A stretch of DNA of 64,000 nucleotides from Monosporascus cannonballus (lineage: Eukaryota; Ascomycota; Sordariomycetes; Xylariales): assembly GCA_004154925.1 (NCBI GenBank), contig QJNS01000255.1, forward strand, positions 46,252 to 110,251, given 5' to 3'. The position numbers and the translations under genes are program-made. Each line of letters starts with the position of its first letter. The first letter of the stretch is position 1. The notes beneath the pieces were generated by a model. The model saw only the letters and a program-made list of their open reading frames with translations, did not search any database and had not been told where the DNA came from. Positions 58,988 to 64,000 of this stretch are shown one piece after another.

Positions 58988-59761
58988 AGTATGGATACTT
59001 ATCTATGCTTTCAAGCATTCGTTAGTTGGGTATACATGACTATCAGCGCTCGCTCCATTCGTTAAGGCACAGCGTCGCTTGACAGCGAAATCAGGGCCTA
59101 GACACAATCTTGGCCGCGTACAAACAGGCTAGTAATCGAGCAAACTATTGTGTCAATTGTGATTCATAAGGACTGGCTATATATCTAGGTACTCCCCACA
59201 TTATCGCATTAAAGATGGATGACGACGTAGGTGCTTGTTTTACCCTAGTTTTACCATGAGCTATCCCCGAATGCGGCTCAAGCTACCCTGGTTCCCGGAT
59301 AGCGGTGTCGCAGGGCAGAAATGAACGATGTCGCCCAAGTTAGCGCCAGCCCGAAAGAGCCCACTTCAATTGAAGCTCCATTGATGGGCGATTGGAGAAG
59401 CTCCGATCTCAACCGGCCGTTCCCAGTCAACCTCTGGCATTTCGAGCCAAACCTGCCAAATTTCCGCCGACTCGACTCTACCTGAGGCGTGGCGTTGATA
59501 ACACCTACCTGCTACGGTTATAGCGTACCTCACATGACGACGACGACGACTACGTGATACGGGATTTAATAGACGGCGGGAAACACAGTAGAGAAAATAT
59601 AGCGAGCAACCAAACAGGAAAACACATGGAGCCGTTATAGCACGACGGCGAAATCCGAACTCGACTCTGGATCCCACCTACACCGAATCCACCCCGCACC
59701 ACCACCGAATATATCGCGACTACCTGCCTAGACCAGGCGCGGGTTGCTTGTTGGTCTATCA
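58988..59761. other. Intergenic region, nothing recognised
   Basis: 774 bp. A short GAC/GAT run (gacgacgacgacgac) lies near 59,536-59,550. It presumably contains the terminator of the fibronectin gene and the promoter of the CMC1-like gene. Confidence 0.5.
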
Positions 59762-60470
59762 ATGGCCACGATGGCAGCACAAGATCCATCATCCTCGCAG
59801 AGTAGCGGCGGGGGGGAGAGGAGAGGAGACAGTGCGGCGCAGGGGCAGGGGCAGAGGCAAGCGGAGCGCCTTCCGATGCCCTCGCGCAACCCGCTGCCGC
59901 TGTCCGCGAGCCAGGAGGCGCAGGTCCGGGAGGTGTTCAACGCGCGCGTCAGGAAGCTATGCGCCGACGAGATAAAAGGTGTGTATGATTTACACCCCCT
60001 TCCCCCCCAAGGAAAACTGTTCAACCTACGCTCTTACACAAGGCACAACACACTCTCACGCATCCACCGAAAAATATAACCACAATCCCGGCCCCCCGAC
60101 CGGCTAACTAACCCCCTTGGGGAAAACAAAAACAGCCTTCGCAGACTGCGCCCGCAACCGCACCCTCAGCATCCCGTTCGCGTGCCGGCGGCTCTCGACG
60201 GCCATGAACGGCTGCATGGCGGCGCACGCGACGCCCGAGGAGCACGACCGCGCGCGCGAGGACTGGTTCGCCACGCGCCTCGAGCGCGCCCGCGAGCGCG
60301 AGCGACGCGAGCGCCGCCGCATCGAGCAGGAGCGCTTCCACCGCGAGTGGTGGGGCCTCCCCGAGCGCGACCCCGACGAGGTCCGCCGCGAGCTGGAGAA
60401 GCTGGGCCGAGCCGAGAGGGTCGGTGGGGTTAGGAGGAGGGATGCCGGGGAGGGAAAAGACGGGCGGTAG
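59762..60470 (+). CDS. CMC1: CMC1-like twin CX9C mitochondrial protein
   Basis: It is likely a cytochrome c oxidase assembly factor of the intermembrane space, imported and oxidised by the Mia40 relay. Exon 1 is 59,762-59,978 and exon 2 is 60,136-60,470; the 157-bp intron (GTGTGT...ACAG) is phase 1, giving 183 residues. The start is ATG at 59,762 (MATMAAQDPSSS). The intron falls inside the first motif, and splicing restores CADEIKAFADC, an exact C-x9-C. The second motif is CRRLSTAMNGC, again C-x9-C. Flanking sequence (AHATPEEHDRAREDWFATRL) matches the CMC1 family tail. The N-terminus (about 60 residues, Gln/Ser/Arg-rich) and the long Arg/Glu-rich C-terminal helix make it longer than yeast Cmc1. 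Without the splice one of the twin motifs is lost, which supports the gene model. Confidence 0.88.
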
Positions 60471-60592
60471 GGGGTTTGTGTTGGGGATGACTGGGAAAAG
60501 GGGTGGAGGGACCATTGGACATGCTGTTGCGGCGTGCGTGTCGTTGTGCATATGAGGATGGCGTTTGGCATCGGCGTTCATCAGTTGTGTTC

Positions 60593-61303
60593 ATGGGGAG
60601 GGATTCGTTCTACTTCGTCTGCGTATATCGTCCATACGAGCGGTGCATCGTACTATATGAGACAGCATCTCCAGCCGAGGTAACGCCAAATCTGGTATTT
60701 GAAGATCTCTGCAAGTCCGCTGGCGTTACCCATACGCTGGCAACACAGCTGGAGGCCTTATCCCAAAATGGACAATGGCCTCCATCCAATGCTGCACCAC
60801 TAGAGTTGGTTGTACTGCCCCAAAAGCTTAACCATCTGATCCGCCGTTGCGGCGAACTCGAAGGAGCAGCCACTTCGATGAGAAATGCCGCGGTAAGCGG
60901 CATTGTCACGCTTCTTCTGAGACTTGCAGATGACTCCAAGGATCCGCCTGACAAGCTCCTCTCATACTTCGACGAAAAGATAAAGGGGATTGACGAAGAT
61001 ATCCCGAACTGCTTAGAGGGCGGGGCTGGCAATACCCCGTTGGCGGTTGTTAAGAGATGCTACGAAGAAGTTACCAACGTTCACGGCTCGCTCGCCGCGT
61101 ACCGGTTCTCCCTAGACTTCGACCGCAGTGATTTTGCGTGCCCCAAGGACCCGGACCACAAAGGCGAGCAGTACTACAAGCCTGAAGACGGTCTAAACCT
61201 TGGCGAACAGCACGCAGAAGACCACCACTATCGTGAGTGCGAACGCAGGTATGAGGAGTGGAAGAGGAATACGAAGGAGTTGGGAAGGAACAGGCATGAA
61301 TAG
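60593..61303 (+). CDS. Hypothetical protein, unrecognised
   Basis: An uninterrupted frame gives 236 residues from ATG 60,593 (MGRDSFYFVCVYRPYERC); another ATG at 60,521 would add 24. I recognise no domain. Visible features: a helical middle (LPQKLNHLIRRCGELEGAAT, then VSGIVTLLLRLADDSK), a Phe/Asp-rich stretch (YRFSLDFDRSDFACPKDPDH) and a charged C-terminal helix (YRECERRYEEWKRNTKELGR). There is no signal peptide or membrane segment. It ends in TAG, after which the same frame stays open into the DUF7587-like relic, so the stop could be a RIP-type CAG to TAG mutation within one longer decayed gene. Base composition is like the neighbouring genes. Confidence 0.5.
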   Translation: MGRDSFYFVCVYRPYERCIVLYETASPAEVTPNLVFEDLCKSAGVTHTLATQLEALSQNGQWPPSNAAPLELVVLPQKLNHLIRRCGELEGAATSMRNAAVSGIVTLLLRLADDSKDPPDKLLSYFDEKIKGIDEDIPNCLEGGAGNTPLAVVKRCYEEVTNVHGSLAAYRFSLDFDRSDFACPKDPDHKGEQYYKPEDGLNLGEQHAEDHHYRECERRYEEWKRNTKELGRNRHE

Positions 61304-62390
61304 ATCGAGTTTTGGGCTAGATTCCTGGCTCGCTGTCCCCAACCTACCCTGTTCGATCCGTCAGCTAGCTCAGTCTTCAACTCCTTCGACTTTCGCCTTG
61401 ACGATCTTCCTCGCTACATTTTTCGCACATTTGATCCAAAGAGTGGAGGCGAGAGCGATGACAAGGTCGTAGCATCGGCGGCTGCCGTGAAAAGTTTCTA
61501 TTATAGCAATGCCGATCTTTGTCAACGGACGAACTTAAAGCTACATCGATGTTATACTCGCACCTAAAGGGCCGCGAGACCGTGGACAATGGCCAAACTG
61601 ATAATCTCATGTCCTAGACAGTATCTCTCCTGTTCGCTATCCAGTATGCTATCTATCGATGTTACATCTGCAAACGCGATAAGGCAGATATTAAAATATG
61701 TGTCGTCGATACCACGCAGTTCCCATGACGGCAGCTTGTCCAGGGCATGCGGTTGATCGAAGCGTACTTGCTATCCGCTTACCGAATAGATGACGCCATT
61801 CGTGCTGCCGGATTCTTCAATTTCCGCCTGAACGACGGCCGGTACCAAAATGGAGAAAACTTATCCCAAGGCTCGGTAGAGCATGCGGAGAGGTCTTGCG
61901 TGCTATCTCTAAAGGAATTCGAAGACCCGGAAGCCAAGAGAAAGTGGGCAAACCGAGCCCGCGACCTTCGCTCTTCCTTGTCTGAGCCTGAAGTGCTCAG
62001 CTCTGAGGATATGCGACGCGCGTTTACCATAGCAGGAACTTGTTTCAAAAAAATTTCGGCCTTAGAAATAGCGACGATGCTACTGTGCTTTCAGAGTTCG
62101 TACGCTTAAGCCGGCCGGGATCGTGGATGAATATTAAATCACGTCTGCTTTTCAAGAGGCTAGAGTCGCTGACTGCAAGAAGAGAAAGAGGGCGAGCTTC
62201 GAGAATTTGAAAACACCATGCCGCTATGAGGACTTAGACCCAAGAGACTAAGAGATACTTGGTTGCCATGAAGGCAATTGAAATAAGAGAACAAACTCTG
62301 AGAGCCAACTTGAAGTTCGAGAACCGCAATTACATTCCGCCGCGGTTGCGTGATGAAGTGATACTGCAAACACTGTTCCAGTGCCCCTGA
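61304..62390 (+). pseudogene. Decayed DUF7587-like fungal gene
   Basis: DFRLDDLPRYIFRTFDPKSG (61,388 on) resembles the start of the fungal DUF7587 domain; this assignment is from memory of the family and tentative. A one-base frameshift near 61,550 leads to YSHLKGRETVDNGQTDNLMS, then TAG where Trp is expected, then TVSLLFAIQYAIYRCYI. Later TGA interrupts VVDTTQFP/RQLVQGMRLIEAY. The frame then runs open to about 62,045, with LKEFEDPEAKRKWANRARDL, until a frameshift in an A7 run (62,046-62,052). The next frame continues NFGLRNSDDATVLSEFVRLS. A last piece, MKAIEIREQTLRANLKFENR, ends at 62,390. Two nonsense and at least three frameshift lesions make it dead. Both stops are C to T or G to A type. 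Confidence 0.65.
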
Positions 62391-63179
62391 CGCACCGGGA
62401 GCATGGAGATGAGAGGAAGGGTAAGCGAGCCAATATATTGTCATGAAGCACCGCCGATCTTCTCAGGGGGAGAAGGCCTAAATCGAGGTGTTAGAGTGTA
62501 TGTGGTTGTGAGTTTACTGTACAGGGCAGGTCGCCGAGCGGCCTTTTCGCACGAACAGAATGACACGTCGGTCCACACAAATTAAACATCAAATATATGC
62601 GTGTTCTATTAAAGGCCACTTGTGTGTATAATAGGAGGCCCTCGGCTGATTTTATTGCTATTTATCTGGGCCACCGTGTGTTAGTGAGGGGAATGCGACC
62701 ATTTCGGTCGACACGCCGGTTCCGAGTGGCAGCAAAGCTTCTTATTATGCAACAATGACTCTCAGGCCGGCAATGTTGTCAAGGAACCTCTCGAGTATTC
62801 CGAGAGAACCTATTGAAGCCATCCAAGGCTAAGCAAGGAGCGGGATTACTCAGAGCCAACCCCCCGAGAGGCCCCGCCCCGCGCCGGTAGGGGATGTCAA
62901 CTGTGGTTTTGATTAATGCATACCCTGGCGAACATCCGGTCGGTGGTCAGGGAACACCCTCTAGTATCTATTACAGGTGCTTATATACATATTACCTAGA
63001 CTTACGACATAAAAGATGTACAGTTGTACATTCTGGCTGGCCCGAAGTGGCCACTAGTTATACGGAGTTCCACATACCATCTAACCATGGCCCCTAACGT
63101 AGCCCCTTCTCAGAAAAAAGCCGTAGCATAATCTGTCCCCTTATTAAGTCGAAGCATATGCAATTATGAGCTCGGCCAT
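62391..63179. other. Intergenic region, nothing recognised
   Basis: 789 bp between the DUF7587-like relic and the 3' end of the kinase-like gene. Short frames only. No RNA gene or repeat was seen. Confidence 0.5.
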
Positions 63180-64000
63180 CTACTTCAGACTCTCCCCTGC
63201 GTCAAATGTGACAGCTTTGATGATGCTCTGGATCGTCTCGTCCATCTCCCAGTCCATACCACGGGGCATAGCGCCGTACCGGACGGGATAATCATTACAG
63301 ACGTGGGTGTAAACCCATTTCTCGAGTTCAGCTAGGGTCGGATGCTGGGTGGGGGTCTTCGGCCATGCATGCGGCGACGATGTGCCGCAGGCCCAGATCG
63401 ATGTGGGGACACGGATCAAGATTCGGGTCCATGTCTCTACTGCCAGCATCGGGCAGTATGCCCGAGGCGGGCGAGAGGATGTTGTTGGGCCGACCAAATT
63501 GACTGAGGTCGACCTCTATCTCCTCACCCATGTACCTCTTGTCTGTTTCGAGGATTATAACAGAGGCCATCATCTTTTCCTCGGTTAGTGCTCGCCAGTC
63601 GTCTTAGGTGTATCGTGTGGTCTGAGTGCACGCGTATGGCTTGCTTGGTGGGCTTCTTTTCACATACCAGTCCAATATCCTCTATATTCCACTGTTCTGC
63701 GGTTGCACCTGAGTCGTGGCGTACATTACCCCATCTTAAGCGAGGTTAGTTAAAGGGCCATACAATGAGAAATATCCGGCGATGACACGTACACCTCTGA
63801 TTGTCCGAAGTCTAGCAGCTTCAGGACGGGAGGTATGTCGTGTTCCGGGTTCTCCATATACGTCCCAAACATAAAATTATCGCTGTGTACATCGTTACTA
63901 AGAAGATATCTGTCAGGGAAAATGGTAAAGTACGGAGTGAGAGGCAGAAGAAGCAGCCCAGCAGGTGGTTCATAGTATGGGTAGTGAATAGATGACCATT
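63180..64000 (-). pseudogene. Kinase-like gene, 3' part, with frameshift (partial at window edge)
   Basis: Read right to left. The first exon enters from beyond 64,000 and ends at 63,793, with NDVHSDNFMFG in the catalytic-loop position and LKLLDFGQSEV containing the DFG motif. Intron 63,735-63,792 (GTACGT...TTAAG, branch CTAAC) leads to WGNVRHDSGATAEQWNIEDI (63,734-63,668). Intron 63,574-63,667 (GTATGT...AAAG) precedes the last exon (63,573 on): MMASVIILETDKRYMGEEIE, then LRHIVAACMAED. The C-lobe motif PTQHPTLAELEKW is reached only after removing one base of a C5 run (plus-strand G5, 63,351-63,355). The final part ends IKAVTFDAGESLK-stop at 63,180. HRD is replaced by SND, so it may be a pseudokinase. 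The frameshift could be a true lesion or a homopolymer error. Confidence 0.65.

Noticed and set aside
62894..63097. 67-codon plus-strand ORF (MSTVVLINAYPG...)
   Set aside because: It is short, without recognisable motif, and lies in intergenic sequence; not supported as a gene.

Overview
The window looks like a two-speed chromosome segment of a filamentous ascomycete (Pezizomycotina). Short introns with GT..AG ends, large intact fungal housekeeping genes and intergenic runs of the type cctaggtaggt suggest Sordariomycetes, but the class is inferred. Bases 1 to about 41,240 are extremely AT-rich, have no intact gene, and are made of LTR retrotransposons whose differences between copies are nearly all C to T or G to A. 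That is the signature of repeat-induced point mutation (RIP). Bases 41,300 to 64,000 have normal GC content and carry genes.

AT-rich block. I could untangle it into a four-level nest of Ty3/gypsy elements using LTR pairs and 5-bp target-site duplications (TSDs). The oldest element, A (+), is split at its reverse transcriptase (1,566-1,840 and 29,605-33,066) by element B (-, 1,841-29,604, 427-bp LTRs, TSD AAATA, integrase with chromodomain). B is itself interrupted by C (+, 2,914-9,715, 394-bp LTRs, TSD CGTAG) and D (-, 10,433-24,150, TSD ATATA). D is interrupted by E (-, 14,243-21,125, TSD TTGTA). Removing the insertions gives 7,234 bp for B, 6,802 for C, 6,830 for D and 6,883 for E. D lacks exactly 53 bp in one LTR, so its pre-deletion size equals that of E. 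All three families carry, between pol and the 3' LTR, a reading frame on the strand opposite to gag-pol. It encodes two tandem C-x2-C-x6/7-C motifs and, most clearly in B to E, a charged coiled-coil-like tract. It is the most intriguing coding signal in the block. From 33,272 to 41,240 there is more decayed AT-rich DNA with a doubtful hAT transposase trace and a 177-bp MITE-like insertion (39,509-39,685) that escaped RIP.

Gene-bearing half, left to right. A complete nitrilase gene (+, two exons) starts about 200 bp from the AT-rich border. It is followed by a shattered Baeyer-Villiger-type flavin monooxygenase pseudogene (+). Next come a HIS4-type trifunctional histidine biosynthesis gene (-), a divergent TAF9-like TFIID/SAGA subunit (+), a lipin/phosphatidate phosphatase (-), a large membrane-anchored fibronectin-III/coiled-coil protein (+, three exons) and a CMC1-like twin CX9C mitochondrial protein (+, two exons). 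The last part holds an unrecognised ORF (+), a decayed DUF7587-like gene (+), and at the right edge the 3' part of a kinase-like gene (-) with a one-base frameshift.

The core genes (histidine synthesis, transcription, lipid and mitochondrial biogenesis) sit between two accessory flanks. The left flank, next to the repeats, holds the nitrilase and the dead monooxygenase. The right flank holds the DUF7587-like and kinase-like relics. Pseudogenes occur in both flanks, and several of their stops are RIP-type changes.
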